A stretch of DNA of 64,000 bases from Halobacteriovorax sp. GB3 (lineage in GTDB: Bacteria; Bdellovibrionota; Bacteriovoracia; Bacteriovoracales; Bacteriovoracaceae). The notes beneath the pieces are model-generated. The model did no database searches. It saw only the letters and a program-made list of their open reading frames with translations, and had not been told where the DNA came from. This document shows, piece after piece, positions 51,671 through 59,868 of the stretch. The stretch's first letter is position 1; every line of letters starts with the position of its first letter. The DNA is taken from NCBI RefSeq assembly GCF_028649655.1, contig NZ_JAQSLN010000003.1:1411964-1475963 (forward strand), read 5' to 3'. The position numbers were made by a program, and so were the translations under genes.

Positions 51671-52690
51671 TTATTCGTCCAGTACTTCGACTGGTATACT
51701 TTTATCTACATTTGTTACTTGAATGGCCCTATTACCCTTATGAGTTCCAATAAGGCATTTCATTTTTTCTACACCTTGAACCTCAACACTCACTTCACCT
51801 GAAGCTTCTTGATTGAGTGGGATAATATCCCCTTTCTCAAGAGTGATGAGGTCACCAACAGTCATGTCTGCTTCACCAAGCTTAACGACAAGCGTGGCCA
51901 TGGCCTGCTTGATATGTTCGTTCATTGCCTGAGTCCAGATACTGTCGGCCATATCATTATCAGTTTGAAAACTTGATGAAAGTTTTTGCTTAATTGGTTC
52001 AATTGTAGAATACGGAACAACGATCATGATTGTTCCAGAAGCTGACTCAAACTCCACTTCTAGAGTCGTTGCGATAATTACATCAGATGGAGGAACAACC
52101 CCAACAAATTGCGGGTTAATTTCTGTTCTAATGTATTGAGCATCAATTCTATGAACTGGCGCCCATGCTTCTTCAAGATCTGAAATCGCCATATCCATAA
52201 CTTTCTTCATGAAAGAAAGTTCAATCGATGTAAATTCCTTCCCATCAATTTTTGTAAATGGTCGATCTGTTCCACCGAAATAAGAATCAATGATTGCGTA
52301 AGCTAGTTTTGATTCGAAAACGAGAAGTGCGGGACCTCTAAGTTCATTGAACCTCATGATACACATGCATGAAGGAATCGGGAGTGTGTTTACAAATTCA
52401 CCGAACTTCAAAAGGTCTGTTGAAATCATCGAGATCGTAGAAATTTTTCTAAGAGAGTTAGAAAGTGATACCCTGAATGATCGAATAAATCTCTCGTAAA
52501 TAATTTCGAGAATAGGCATTCGACCACGAATAACACGGTCTTGGTTCGTTAGATCATAGGGCTGTATATTTTCATCACCCTCATCGGCGCCGAAATCATC
52601 ATCGCCTCCGGCCATGAAATCATCATCATCACCATCACTAACGGCGTTCAATAGAGCATCGACTTCTTCTTGACTAAGTACCTGTGCCAT
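51671..52690 (-). CDS. fliM: Flagellar motor switch protein FliM
   Basis: 339 residues after a strong AGGAGGGGAGAG. It starts with MAQVLSQEEVDALLNAV, the CheY-binding peptide of FliM. A Gly/Asp-rich linker follows, then a middle domain of CheC-like fold (IRGRMPILEIIYERFIRSF; INPQFVGVVPPSDVI) and a C-terminal SpoA domain (GEADMTVGDLITLEKGDIIPL). The switch complex sets rotation direction. Linker residues 20-37 are unusually Asp/Gly-rich. Confidence 0.96.
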   Translation of the reverse strand: MAQVLSQEEVDALLNAVSDGDDDDFMAGGDDDFGADEGDENIQPYDLTNQDRVIRGRMPILEIIYERFIRSFRVSLSNSLRKISTISMISTDLLKFGEFVNTLPIPSCMCIMRFNELRGPALLVFESKLAYAIIDSYFGGTDRPFTKIDGKEFTSIELSFMKKVMDMAISDLEEAWAPVHRIDAQYIRTEINPQFVGVVPPSDVIIATTLEVEFESASGTIMIVVPYSTIEPIKQKLSSSFQTDNDMADSIWTQAMNEHIKQAMATLVVKLGEADMTVGDLITLEKGDIIPLNQEASGEVSVEVQGVEKMKCLIGTHKGNRAIQVTNVDKSIPVEVLDE

Positions 52691-52736
52691 ACTCTCCCCT
52701 CCTGGGAAAATTTAGCAACTAACAATCCTTGTTAGT

Positions 52737-53282
52737 TTAGTTAATTTGAAAACTGACGTAATAAACGTCAACAACCTTTCCTTTAACGAGAAAAGAATTA
52801 ATTGCTGCTTTAATCTCTTCTTTTAAAAACTCTTTCCCTTGAACCTTTAATAGGTCTTCTGGTCTTTTAGAGTTAAGGATCGTAATGATCGAGTCTCTAA
52901 TTTGAGCCTTTCTTTGTTTAACTTCATTCTCATCAGATTCATCACTAATTCTGAGTACAAGGTTTGTTCTAATGAATCTCTTAGGTCCATCACCTTGAGC
53001 AAGGTTTGCTGTAAAGCCACCTTCAATTGGAAATAGTTTTCCACCAATCTCTTTAGCTTCACCAGTCATTTCAGATTTATCAGAATCAGTATCTTTATTC
53101 GCCTCTTTCACAATGTCTTGAATAGAAGGCATACTCGAAATCTTTTTGTGATTTTCAAATTGAAAATAAGCAATCACGCCAAGTACGATGACGTTTAAAA
53201 TCATTACAATTGTTAGCAGGGGATTTTTTCCAGCAGGAGCCGGTTCACCTTGGAATTCTTCGTTAGCATCTCCATCTGCCAT
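52737..53282 (-). CDS. fliL: Flagellar basal body-associated protein FliL
   Basis: 181 residues. A short cytoplasmic tail, one membrane helix (PLLTIVMILNVIVLGVIAYFQF split around residue 25-45), a linker and a periplasmic domain with FTANLAQGDGPKRFIRTNLVLRI (split), DSIITILNSKRPEDLLKVQGKEFLKEEIKAAINSFL (in two parts) and VYYVSFQIN at the C terminus. FliL rings surround the stators and affect torque. It is the first gene of the fliL-fliA operon. Confidence 0.93.
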   Translation of the reverse strand: MADGDANEEFQGEPAPAGKNPLLTIVMILNVIVLGVIAYFQFENHKKISSMPSIQDIVKEANKDTDSDKSEMTGEAKEIGGKLFPIEGGFTANLAQGDGPKRFIRTNLVLRISDESDENEVKQRKAQIRDSIITILNSKRPEDLLKVQGKEFLKEEIKAAINSFLVKGKVVDVYYVSFQIN

Positions 53283-53349
53283 TTATTCACCATCCTGGTT
53301 TAAAAAATTATAGGAAAAAATTTCGACTGTTTTCCTACTACTGTCAAAA

Positions 53350-53378
53350 ATTATACAAATTGCGGCTTCAAGATTCAA
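53350..53378 (-). promoter_or_regulatory. Sigma-70-type promoter for the fliL-fliA flagellar operon
   Basis: On the minus strand TTGAAT (53373-53378), 17-base spacer, TATAAT (53350-53355), about 60-95 bases upstream of fliL. The minus-10 is perfect and the spacing optimal. A second TATAAT copy at 53308-53313 has no good minus-35, although TTGACA sits 29 bases above it. No sigma-54-type GG-N10-GC element was noticed here. The rest of the 216-base gap (53379-53498) shows no clear gene. Confidence 0.7.
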
Positions 53379-53498
53379 GCCCTAGATAGATTTGCTGGCA
53401 GTTTTTGCCGAAATTCTTTGATTTTCTTCAAAATAAACGTCAACTGTTTGACATCACAGGCCCTGGTGCACTCTGATACCCTATAAAAATGCTCAGAC

Positions 53499-54371
53499 TT
53501 AAAGCGATTCTCGGGCCATATCAATAAAGCTTCGCACTCTTTGTGGTAAAAACTTCGCTGATGGATAAAGAAAGTAGTAGTGATATTGTTCACTCGTAAA
53601 ACTTGGAAGAACTCTAAGAAGACGTCCTTTTTTTACATCTTCTAAGCAAATAAAATCAGGAAGAGAAGCTATTCCTTTTGCATTAATTGCTAACTCTTTT
53701 AATAGCTCCATATCATCGACCTTAACCGATGTTATCAAATCACTAATAAGATAAGTCGCATCGCCTTTCATTAACTCTATTTGCTCTTTTTGTCCTGTAT
53801 AAAGAAGAAACTCCGCATCACCAATCGTTTTAAGAGATAAAGAGCTTGAGAATGTATTTAAATACTTTGGAGATGCATAGAGATGGGCACTTGAGCTAAA
53901 TATCTTCGATTGAATAAGGCTCGACTCTTTCAAGGGTCCAACTCTAACGGCCAAATCAATACCCTCGATAGCAAGATCAACCAGTCTATTTGTTGCCATC
54001 ATTTCAACTTCGATGTCTGGGTATTTCTTTTTGAATTCTAAAACAATGTCCATTAATAAAAAACGAACAACATCTCTAGGTGCAGTTATCTTCAATGTTC
54101 CCGATACATGCTCTTTTGATGTTCCCAGTTCTTCATGAGCATATTCTAGCTCGGAAATAGCATTTTCACAGCCTCTATAGAAGCGCTCCCCCTCAAGAGT
54201 TAATGATATTTTCCTTGTCGTTCTTGTTAATAGAGTTACGCCAAGTTTTTGCTCAAGCTGTGAAACCCGACCGCTTACAGTTGTGACTGGCATATTCAAT
54301 CTCTTAGCAGCTAGTGTAAAGCTTCCAAGTTGAACGACCTTAATAAAGACATAAATTCCATCTAGATACAT
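53499..54371 (-). CDS. LysR-family transcriptional regulator
   Basis: 290 residues from the ATG at 54371; the open frame continues upstream with no sensible start. Winged-helix DNA-binding domain at 1-60: IYVFIKVVQLGSFTLAAKRLNMPVTTVSGRVSQLEQKLGVTLLTRTTRK (in parts), typical LysR helix-turn-helix. The effector domain (90-290) has the split RBP fold, LKITAPRDVVRFLLMDIVLEFKKKYPDIEVEM, SEQYHYYFLYPSAKFLPQRVRSFIDM. Resembles the DNA-binding regulators that repress a divergent enzyme gene. It faces the SnoaL-like lipoprotein gene across 99 bases. Confidence 0.85.
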   Translation of the reverse strand: MYLDGIYVFIKVVQLGSFTLAAKRLNMPVTTVSGRVSQLEQKLGVTLLTRTTRKISLTLEGERFYRGCENAISELEYAHEELGTSKEHVSGTLKITAPRDVVRFLLMDIVLEFKKKYPDIEVEMMATNRLVDLAIEGIDLAVRVGPLKESSLIQSKIFSSSAHLYASPKYLNTFSSSLSLKTIGDAEFLLYTGQKEQIELMKGDATYLISDLITSVKVDDMELLKELAINAKGIASLPDFICLEDVKKGRLLRVLPSFTSEQYHYYFLYPSAKFLPQRVRSFIDMARESL

Positions 54372-54470
54372 ACTTCTAATTATACGGTATTTCGTAAAAT
54401 AACTACAAGAATATACGACTAATAGAATTCTATTTTTCCGCATATGATATCTAAACACTTAGGAGGAATT

Positions 54471-54917
54471 ATGAAAAAACTAATTACACTTTCACTTATT
54501 GCTTTAATCGTTACATCTTGTTCAAGTATTCAAGATAAAAAAGAGAAATCAAATGCTCAAGTTGTCGTTGATTTCTATGACATGGCCTTTAATAAACATA
54601 AACCAAAGCTTGCCGCCGATACATATATTGGAGACAAGTACATTCAGCACAACCCTTATGTTCCAAACGGAGCAAAGCCATTCTATGGTTATTTCACTGG
54701 CTACTTTAAAAAGAATCCAGATTCTAGTGCGAGTATTAAAAGAGTCGTATCACAAGGTGATCTAGTAATGATCCACGTTCACTCAAAACAAAATGAGAAA
54801 GATAAAGGCAAGGCCATTGTTGATATTTTTAGACTAGAAAATGGAAAGATTGTTGAGCACTGGGATGTTATACAAGAAGTTAAGACTGATACAGCTAGCG
54901 GAAATAGTATGTTTTAA
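54471..54917 (+). CDS. SnoaL-like lipoprotein
   Basis: 148 residues from the ATG at 54471, directly after AGGAGGAATT, a consensus ribosome binding site; the in-frame ATG at 54444 has none. Lipoprotein signal MKKLITLSLIALIVTSC (Cys17). The mature part is a SnoaL/NTF2-like cone fold: VVVDFYDMAFNKHKPKLA, DKYIQHNPYVPNG and AIVDIFRLENGKIVEHWDVIQ are typical of COG4922-type proteins. The family includes polyketide cyclases and many uncharacterised proteins. Transcribed away from the LysR gene, its probable regulator. A terminator follows. Confidence 0.8.
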   Translation: MKKLITLSLIALIVTSCSSIQDKKEKSNAQVVVDFYDMAFNKHKPKLAADTYIGDKYIQHNPYVPNGAKPFYGYFTGYFKKNPDSSASIKRVVSQGDLVMIHVHSKQNEKDKGKAIVDIFRLENGKIVEHWDVIQEVKTDTASGNSMF

Positions 54918-54924
54918 AATAAAA

Positions 54925-54946
54925 AAGGCACGCATTAGCGTGCCTT
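54925..54946. terminator. Bidirectional terminator between SnoaL-like gene and HU gene
   Basis: AAGGCACGC (54925-54933), ATTA loop, GCGTGCCTT (54938-54946). On the minus strand it is followed by TTTTTATTTT, serving HU; on the plus strand the T-run is weaker. Confidence 0.9.
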
Positions 54947-54973
54947 CCTATTTGTAACAACCAAAAGGTTGAA

Positions 54974-55252
54974 TTACATCATATCTTTCCAAGCTTTACC
55001 TGGCTTAAATTTTGGAAGAGTCTTAGCTTTAATTTTGATCTTCTCACCAGTTGCTGGGTTAACACCCATTCTTGCAGCTCTTTTAACTTTTGAGAAAGTT
55101 CCAAAACCGATAAGAGCAACATCGTCACCTTTCTTAACAGTTTTCTTAACAACGTCCATCATTCTGTTAAGGAAAAGCTCAGCTTCTTTCTTAGTTAGGT
55201 GGCTTAATTCTTTGTCTTTTAAGATTGCTTCCATTAGCTCTTTCTTGTTCAT
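54974..55252 (-). CDS. HU-family DNA-binding protein
   Basis: 92 residues. Bacterial nucleoid protein. MNKKELMEAILKDKELSHLTKKEAELFLNRM (in parts), VALIGFGTFSKVKRAARMGVNPATGEKIKI, and a basic tail. The G-F-G-T-F-S and R-x-G-x-NP-x-TGE(K) arm motifs that contact the minor groove are intact. AGGAGTATGT precedes the ATG. Could be HU or IHF-like; the sequence favours HU. Confidence 0.93.
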   Translation of the reverse strand: MNKKELMEAILKDKELSHLTKKEAELFLNRMMDVVKKTVKKGDDVALIGFGTFSKVKRAARMGVNPATGEKIKIKAKTLPKFKPGKAWKDMM

Positions 55253-55363
55253 ACATACTCCTAGAGGCTAGTGTTTATAGGGTTATAAGAAATTGTGTTC
55301 TCCAAGAGGCACTTTGACAATGGTTTTTTTTCTTTTTTTTGAATATTTTGAAAAAAGGAATTT

Positions 55364-55798
55364 TTAGAGGTTTTTTTCTTGCCAAAGATAGAGTTCTTCC
55401 TCTATGGCAATCCTTAAAGACTCCATCCAGCCGTGCAGTACGCTATCGATATCAAATGATCCATCAACATTTTCATAAACAGATTGCAATAAAACTGGAG
55501 AAAGCTTTTTGTAAAACTCTTCTAAATCAGGAAGTTCAAAGCGAACAAAATGCTTCTTGGATAGAATATTTAAATTGTTTTCTATCGTTAAAATATCTTT
55601 GATCATTTCTTTTATAGAATCTTTATCAAGAACACTTTTGAGATCATTGCAAAAGGCGATAATAATTTCGTATTCAGTAATTAGACCTTCAGTCTCATAC
55701 TTTACAAAGTCACTCAGAGAACTCGTTTGATCAAATTCACCGTGACCAACTCTTTTTGTGATTTTATTACCTAGATTTGAATACGTTAAATCTTCCAT
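55364..55798 (-). CDS. Acidic hypothetical protein
   Basis: 144 residues after AAGGGG. No signal or membrane segment. Mostly helical and acidic (for example DSIKEMIKDILTIENNLNIL and LPDLEEFYKKLSPVLLQSVYENV). No motif I recognise. Transcribed towards HU, 111 bases away, and 103 bases after the DsbA-like gene's stop. Function unknown. Confidence 0.55.
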   Translation of the reverse strand: MEDLTYSNLGNKITKRVGHGEFDQTSSLSDFVKYETEGLITEYEIIIAFCNDLKSVLDKDSIKEMIKDILTIENNLNILSKKHFVRFELPDLEEFYKKLSPVLLQSVYENVDGSFDIDSVLHGWMESLRIAIEEELYLWQEKNL

Positions 55799-55845
55799 TG
55801 ATAACCCCTTAATCTTATTTAAATATAGATTGCCGTCGATATCAA

Positions 55846-55873
55846 ATAAAAAAGGGCCGATTGCTCGGCCCTT
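55846..55873 (-). terminator. Terminator of the DsbA-like gene
   Basis: AAGGGCCGA (55852-55860), TTGC loop, TCGGCCCTT (55865-55873). On the minus strand it is followed by TTTTTTATTT. It lies 29 bases after the DsbA-like stop. Confidence 0.92.
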
Positions 55874-55901
55874 AATAGAAAATTTAGATTAGAAGACATT
55901 C

Positions 55902-56690
55902 TTAGATGTTAATTTTTCCCATCTCTTTTAGCTTTGAGATAATTTTTTCAAAGTGATCAAGAGGGTAAGCTCCTCTAACAGGAACACCATTAACTAGGAA
56001 CCCCGGAGTCCCCTGCATTCCAAACTTTGCAGCTTCTTCAAGGTCTTGTTTAATTCTATTTTTAACTGCCTCAGAATTAATATCTTTAGCAACTCTATTC
56101 ATATCAGCTCCAACTTTCTTTGCCATAGTTTTAAGAAAGCTTTCTCCCATTTGAATTTTTTGCTGGTTAGCAAAAAGAAGATCGTGAAATTCAAATGCTT
56201 TTTTCTCATCTTGAAGTCTGATCGCTTCATAGTATTGAGATGCAATCATTGCTTGCTTATGAAAACTTAGTGGAAGGTGCTTATAGATAAATGCTACTTT
56301 ACCTTCATATGTTTCAAGTAGTTTCTTAACTGTATCAAAACCTCTTGTACAGAATGGACACTGAAAGTCAGAGTACTCAACGATTGTAATAGGAGCATTT
56401 TTAGTTCCTCTTACAGACTCGTCTTTTCTAATCATTGGCTCTAGTGGTTTACTAAAACTCTCATCAAATCTTTTCTTTTCTTCATCTTCGCGCTTTTTAG
56501 CTAGCTCTTGTCTAGCACTGTTAGCAGCAGTTTGAAGAGCTTGCATAATCTTTCCAGGATTAGCTTCGATAGCTTTTACAAGAATATCTGGATTCTTTAC
56601 CAATGCTTCTTCTAATTGTTTTTCAGAGACGTTACACCCAGTCATTGCGAAGGCAAGCATTAGAGTAGCAACAGAGATCAACTTGTTCAT
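55902..56690 (-). CDS. DsbA-like thiol-disulfide oxidoreductase lipoprotein
   Basis: 262 residues from the ATG at 56690 (AAAGGG upstream). Lipoprotein signal with MTGC (Cys19). A helical segment (20-90, SEKQLEEALVKNPDILVKAI) precedes the thioredoxin fold: YSDFQCPFCTRGFDTVKKLLE with the active-site CPFC (Cys111, Cys114), the helical insertion and cis-proline loop GMQGTPGFLVNG. This is the BdbD/DsbA-like group (Thioredoxin_4), which oxidises or isomerises disulfides. Membrane anchoring is by lipid. No DsbB partner is adjacent. Confidence 0.85.
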   Translation of the reverse strand: MNKLISVATLMLAFAMTGCNVSEKQLEEALVKNPDILVKAIEANPGKIMQALQTAANSARQELAKKREDEEKKRFDESFSKPLEPMIRKDESVRGTKNAPITIVEYSDFQCPFCTRGFDTVKKLLETYEGKVAFIYKHLPLSFHKQAMIASQYYEAIRLQDEKKAFEFHDLLFANQQKIQMGESFLKTMAKKVGADMNRVAKDINSEAVKNRIKQDLEEAAKFGMQGTPGFLVNGVPVRGAYPLDHFEKIISKLKEMGKINI

Positions 56691-56774
56691 TAACAAAACC
56701 CTTTGTTAAAAATTGTTATTTTAAAGAGAATATTAAATCAAAATGGTAAATTAGTGAATGGGAAACATCATTCC

Positions 56775-57743
56775 TTAACTTTTTTCCTGGAAATCATCAG
56801 AAACTTTCTTTAGAAAGCGATTTAATTTACGCGAATAGTCCCTCACATAGTAGTAACCCACGAGATGGACTCTTGCATCATACTTACCTTTAATAAAAGA
56901 CCTCATTGTTGCAAAGAAACCAAAGGAGGCCCCTGCAACCTTATTATAAAGGTGAAACACGACTAAAAAACTCAAGCATACATGCACAACCATGATTCCA
57001 TAAAGAGTATTTTGAAATTCAACTCCAAGTCCTTTTAAAAAATAAGTAACTTCTTTATTTGTAGATATTGTCTCTCTCGCAAGCTCAATAACTTCAGAGT
57101 AAACATCAATTGAGATTGTGTAGGTAATAAACAAAGTACCAACAGAGAGAAGAATAATCGCAAAAGCATAGTGAAATAGAAAATTCTTTTCTAAAAATGG
57201 GCGATGAATTTTTGTAAATTTCTTTGGAATCTTCAGCGTAATCGATCGTTCATTTTCATAAAAGCTTTCGATCGTATTAAAGAACCACTCACTGAAGTTA
57301 CTCAGTAGCTTTAAATCGGTGAAAAAAGCGGGGTCATAACTTGGGCTCTTTCCATCTAAGTAGTCATCACAATACTTTGCAATAGCTCTAAAAGGTCTAA
57401 GTAAGAGATCCGAGATATACATGCTTGTAAACACAACAAATATCAAATAGAGAGAAATCAGTGGAAATGTCTCAATCGCCCTTCTCGACACAAAATCATA
57501 ATAGATCGATCGAAACTCCGGAAGATTTGTGTAACCGTGAGACTCAAAAAAAAGAAGAGTAATATTTAGGTTTACCGCGATGAAGTAGAAAGCTATTAAG
57601 AAGGTAAAGAAAGTTATCCCAGTAATTTTTAAAGTTGTTAGAAGTCTAAATTTGATTTCTTCATCTTCTAATGCTTTTTTAATATTAAAGACAACCCATA
57701 AATCTTTAAAGATCTTAGATGATAAGGTCCATAACTTCTTCAC
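56775..57743 (-). CDS. Four-helix membrane protein with HAMP-like segments
   Basis: 322 residues from GTG at 57743, with GGGAG six bases before. Four hydrophobic segments: about residues 35-60, 95-120, 190-215 and 245-270 (TFFTFLIAFYFIAVNLNIT; LYLIFVVFTSMYISDLLL; YAFAIILLSVGTLFITYTIS; YGIMVVHVCLSFLVVFHLY). After helices 2 and 4 come two similar amphipathic stretches (LRPFRAIAKYCDDYLDGK and ATMRSFIKGKYDARVHLVG) that recall HAMP linkers. There is no kinase, methyl-accepting or cyclase domain. Divergent from the lipoprotein gene with a sigma-28-like promoter. Function unknown. Confidence 0.6.
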   Translation of the reverse strand: MKKLWTLSSKIFKDLWVVFNIKKALEDEEIKFRLLTTLKITGITFFTFLIAFYFIAVNLNITLLFFESHGYTNLPEFRSIYYDFVSRRAIETFPLISLYLIFVVFTSMYISDLLLRPFRAIAKYCDDYLDGKSPSYDPAFFTDLKLLSNFSEWFFNTIESFYENERSITLKIPKKFTKIHRPFLEKNFLFHYAFAIILLSVGTLFITYTISIDVYSEVIELARETISTNKEVTYFLKGLGVEFQNTLYGIMVVHVCLSFLVVFHLYNKVAGASFGFFATMRSFIKGKYDARVHLVGYYYVRDYSRKLNRFLKKVSDDFQEKS

Positions 57744-57800
57744 TAAACACTCCCTCAATATGTTTTCTTTTCGGGAGAAGAGGCCCTAATCATAAGAGAA

Positions 57801-57839
57801 TTTGACATTTTTTTCAGTTTTGACCGGCTAAATGTCAAA
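57801..57839. repeat. 10-base inverted repeat in the divergent promoter region
   Basis: TTTGACATTT (57801-57810) and AAATGTCAAA (57830-57839), perfect arms with a 19-base spacer, between the membrane protein gene and the lipoprotein gene. Each arm contains a TTGACA, so it could mark two opposed minus-35 boxes or a regulator site. No well-placed minus-10 was found for either. Confidence 0.45.
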
Positions 57840-57865
57840 AAATTCAATTAAATTAAAAATAAGAG

Positions 57866-57892
57866 TCAAGTATTTGCCCACATTACCGATAT
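57866..57892 (+). promoter_or_regulatory. Sigma-28-like promoter upstream of a lipoprotein gene
   Basis: TCAAGTAT (57866-57873), exactly 11 bases, ACCGATAT (57885-57892). Twelve of 16 positions match TAAAGTTT-N11-GCCGATAA, with the CCGAT core intact. Predicted start about 57899, roughly 40 bases before the ATG at 57940. Confidence 0.5.
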
Positions 57893-57939
57893 GGATTTTG
57901 TATAGGATTAAAGTCCCTCCCGGGATAAGGAGAGAACAA

Positions 57940-58584
57940 ATGCAAGTCCGTAAGTTTGGCGAAAAAACCAGAATTACAGCTATTATTTTTCTACTACTGA
58001 CACTTATGGTCTCTTGTGGGAAAAAGAATGTTGTTAGTTCATCTAACTCAGGTAATCTTTCTGGTTACGATCCGAATGTTAATACAGGTGGAACAGTAAA
58101 TTCTAGCGAGATTTTAAGCATTATCAATCAAGTCTCTTGTACGCAAGGAACAAGATTAAATAATGTATATACTTATAACACTTCTGCTTCAGGAACGAGA
58201 ACGACTCTTGCTGGAAACTTTGCAGAAGGACCTATTTCAGGTCCACTTTCAAAGATCTTCATTGGTGCAAGTATCTATGGGGATGTACTCGCTGTTGCAA
58301 AAGTAACAAACGGATCATCTGTCGTAGGTTATAATGTTTTCGTATCATTATGTTCATATACTCCAAATAATTTTCCTTATGTCGTTAATGAAAGAACTCT
58401 TTCAAATTTTAGAGCCCCTTATGGGATTGTTCTTGATGAAGACAACCACTGTGGTTATGGAAGTGTAGATTCAGCTCAAATGACGAGAATACTTAATAGT
58501 GGTCTTGAACAATATAATGGTTCTTATGTTGGATTAAGCCAGACAGATATTGTCACCACATTTAGAAAAGTAAATTGTAATTAA
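57940..58584 (+). CDS. Lipoprotein of unknown function
   Basis: 214 residues from the ATG at 57940, after AAGGAGAGAACAA; the open frame upstream has no site. Lipoprotein signal: basic start (MQVRKFGEKTR), hydrophobic core, MVSC near residue 27. A Ser/Asn/Gly linker (SSSNSGNLSGYDPNVNTGG) leads to a beta-rich domain with four further cysteines (VSCTQ, SLCSY, DNHCGYGS, VNCN) that could pair. No recognised family. The FliA-like promoter suggests expression with motility. A bidirectional terminator follows. Confidence 0.6.
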   Translation: MQVRKFGEKTRITAIIFLLLTLMVSCGKKNVVSSSNSGNLSGYDPNVNTGGTVNSSEILSIINQVSCTQGTRLNNVYTYNTSASGTRTTLAGNFAEGPISGPLSKIFIGASIYGDVLAVAKVTNGSSVVGYNVFVSLCSYTPNNFPYVVNERTLSNFRAPYGIVLDEDNHCGYGSVDSAQMTRILNSGLEQYNGSYVGLSQTDIVTTFRKVNCN

Positions 58585-58611
58585 AAAAAGCTCCCAACTG
58601 GGAGCTTTTTT
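58585..58611. terminator. Bidirectional terminator between convergent genes
   Basis: AGCTCCC (58589-58595), AACT, GGGAGCT (58600-58606), flanked by A5/T5 that extend the stem. TTTTTT follows on the plus strand and on the minus strand. It lies between the lipoprotein and SpoIID-type genes and overlaps the end of the latter. Confidence 0.9.
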
Positions 58612-59788
58612 AATATAACGTTACTAGTTTTAAGTCGGGAAAATAATGTTTTAATATCTGCTTGTATGTAAGATTCTTAACAGCAAGCCTTCTCGCTCCG
58701 ATTTGACACATCCCTACACCATGTCCTAAACCTTGACCTTTGAATTTAGCAACTTTCTTTTTAAAGTCATATTCAAAATCAAAGTGGTTGGAGTCGACAA
58801 TTGTTCTTCCAAAGTACCGCCTAAAATAGGCCTTCTTAATCTTGTAAGGACGATCTCCTACATAGACTCTAACAAAGTTAGAGCTCTCTAAAGAAGAAAG
58901 GAAACGAAAGTTAGTTGCAGTTAAGTCCTTTTTAAAATCGAGATAATTCTTCTTCTCCACCCATTTTAAAAATTTATAAAGCCTCTTACTTGAAATTGTT
59001 CCATTCCACTTATTCTTGTCTTCACAAGCGCCACAATGAACAGCTTTATAACCATCTACTTTATTAGTCCATACTTGATCAGGTCGCAGAGTTCGTCCTC
59101 CACAACTAGCATGGAAAAAGACAGGAACAACCTTTCCTTCTTTTGTTACTAATACCTCACCCTTTGTTTTATAGGAGGCCAAGGCCGTCTTCTTTGTAGA
59201 ATCAAAGAAGTTGCCACTCACTTGATGCTTTTCAGAACTTTCAAGGTCATAATATCCTTCATGTCCTAAACTTCTTTTTACTTGTTTGCTGTAGATTTTA
59301 TGAAGCGCATAACTTCTAGCTGCAACAGCTTGGGCCTTTAGTGATTCAACTGGCCACTTAGCATTCATCTCTTTAGCAAGAAGTGTTGAGATATAATACT
59401 CTAGAGGTATTTCATTGATTACATCACAGCTTTCGCTCTCGGGATTTGTAACAACGTGAAGCTTCCCCTGAAATTTATTTTTCTCTAAACTAATTAGTCC
59501 GGTTGGAGAACTAAGAGAAGCCAGTAAATGAGGACGCTTCAAAGTATCATTAGCCTCATTGTTCGTTGTAAACCGCTTACAATTAAAACGAATTCTCTTT
59601 CGACCAGAATATTTTCGATAATCATTTTGGCTATGAATTGTTCTCTGTAAATCAAGTCCGCTAACTTGAACTTGTCCAAGATTCTTAGCAACTTTCACTT
59701 TGATTGACATTGGCGAGTATGCCAATGCACTCATGCAAAAAAAAGCAGTCGCTATTAATAGAGATATTTTCTTATAACTTCCTGTCAT
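58610..59788 (-). CDS. SpoIID/LytB-domain peptidoglycan enzyme
   Basis: 392 residues. Signal peptide to about residue 24 (ATAFFCMSALA). The SpoIID domain (about 115-345) has PLEYYISTLLAKEMNAKWPVESLKAQAVAARSYAL (in parts), the LESSEKHQVSG segment, ETKGEVLVTKEGK-like strand and the VFFHASCGGRTLRPDQVW motif; Cys-x-x-Cys (HCGAC) follows. At the end lie GQGLGHGVGMCQIGARRLA and the YKQILKHYFPDL helix. SpoIID proteins are lytic transglycosylases acting on denuded glycan or activate amidases. In Gram-negative bacteria they are usually linked to division or cell-shape remodelling. Acts in the periplasm. Confidence 0.82.
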   Translation of the reverse strand: MTGSYKKISLLIATAFFCMSALAYSPMSIKVKVAKNLGQVQVSGLDLQRTIHSQNDYRKYSGRKRIRFNCKRFTTNNEANDTLKRPHLLASLSSPTGLISLEKNKFQGKLHVVTNPESESCDVINEIPLEYYISTLLAKEMNAKWPVESLKAQAVAARSYALHKIYSKQVKRSLGHEGYYDLESSEKHQVSGNFFDSTKKTALASYKTKGEVLVTKEGKVVPVFFHASCGGRTLRPDQVWTNKVDGYKAVHCGACEDKNKWNGTISSKRLYKFLKWVEKKNYLDFKKDLTATNFRFLSSLESSNFVRVYVGDRPYKIKKAYFRRYFGRTIVDSNHFDFEYDFKKKVAKFKGQGLGHGVGMCQIGARRLAVKNLTYKQILKHYFPDLKLVTLY

Positions 59789-59868
59789 AAATTTCCAAAG
59801 GTCTCATCATGAGACCAACAACAATACTCTAATATTTAATCAAAAAAAGAAATTTGAAGCAAGCTATC

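Noticed and set aside
53375..53593. 72-codon frame overlapping the end of the LysR gene
   Set aside because: Lies mostly in another frame of the LysR gene and has the odd composition of a shadow; no ribosome binding site or motif.
57811..57850. Sigma-28-like site on the minus strand for the four-helix membrane protein (GCCGGTCA core)
   Set aside because: About 11 of 16 matches with a broken CCGAT core; it overlaps the inverted repeat and is likely chance.
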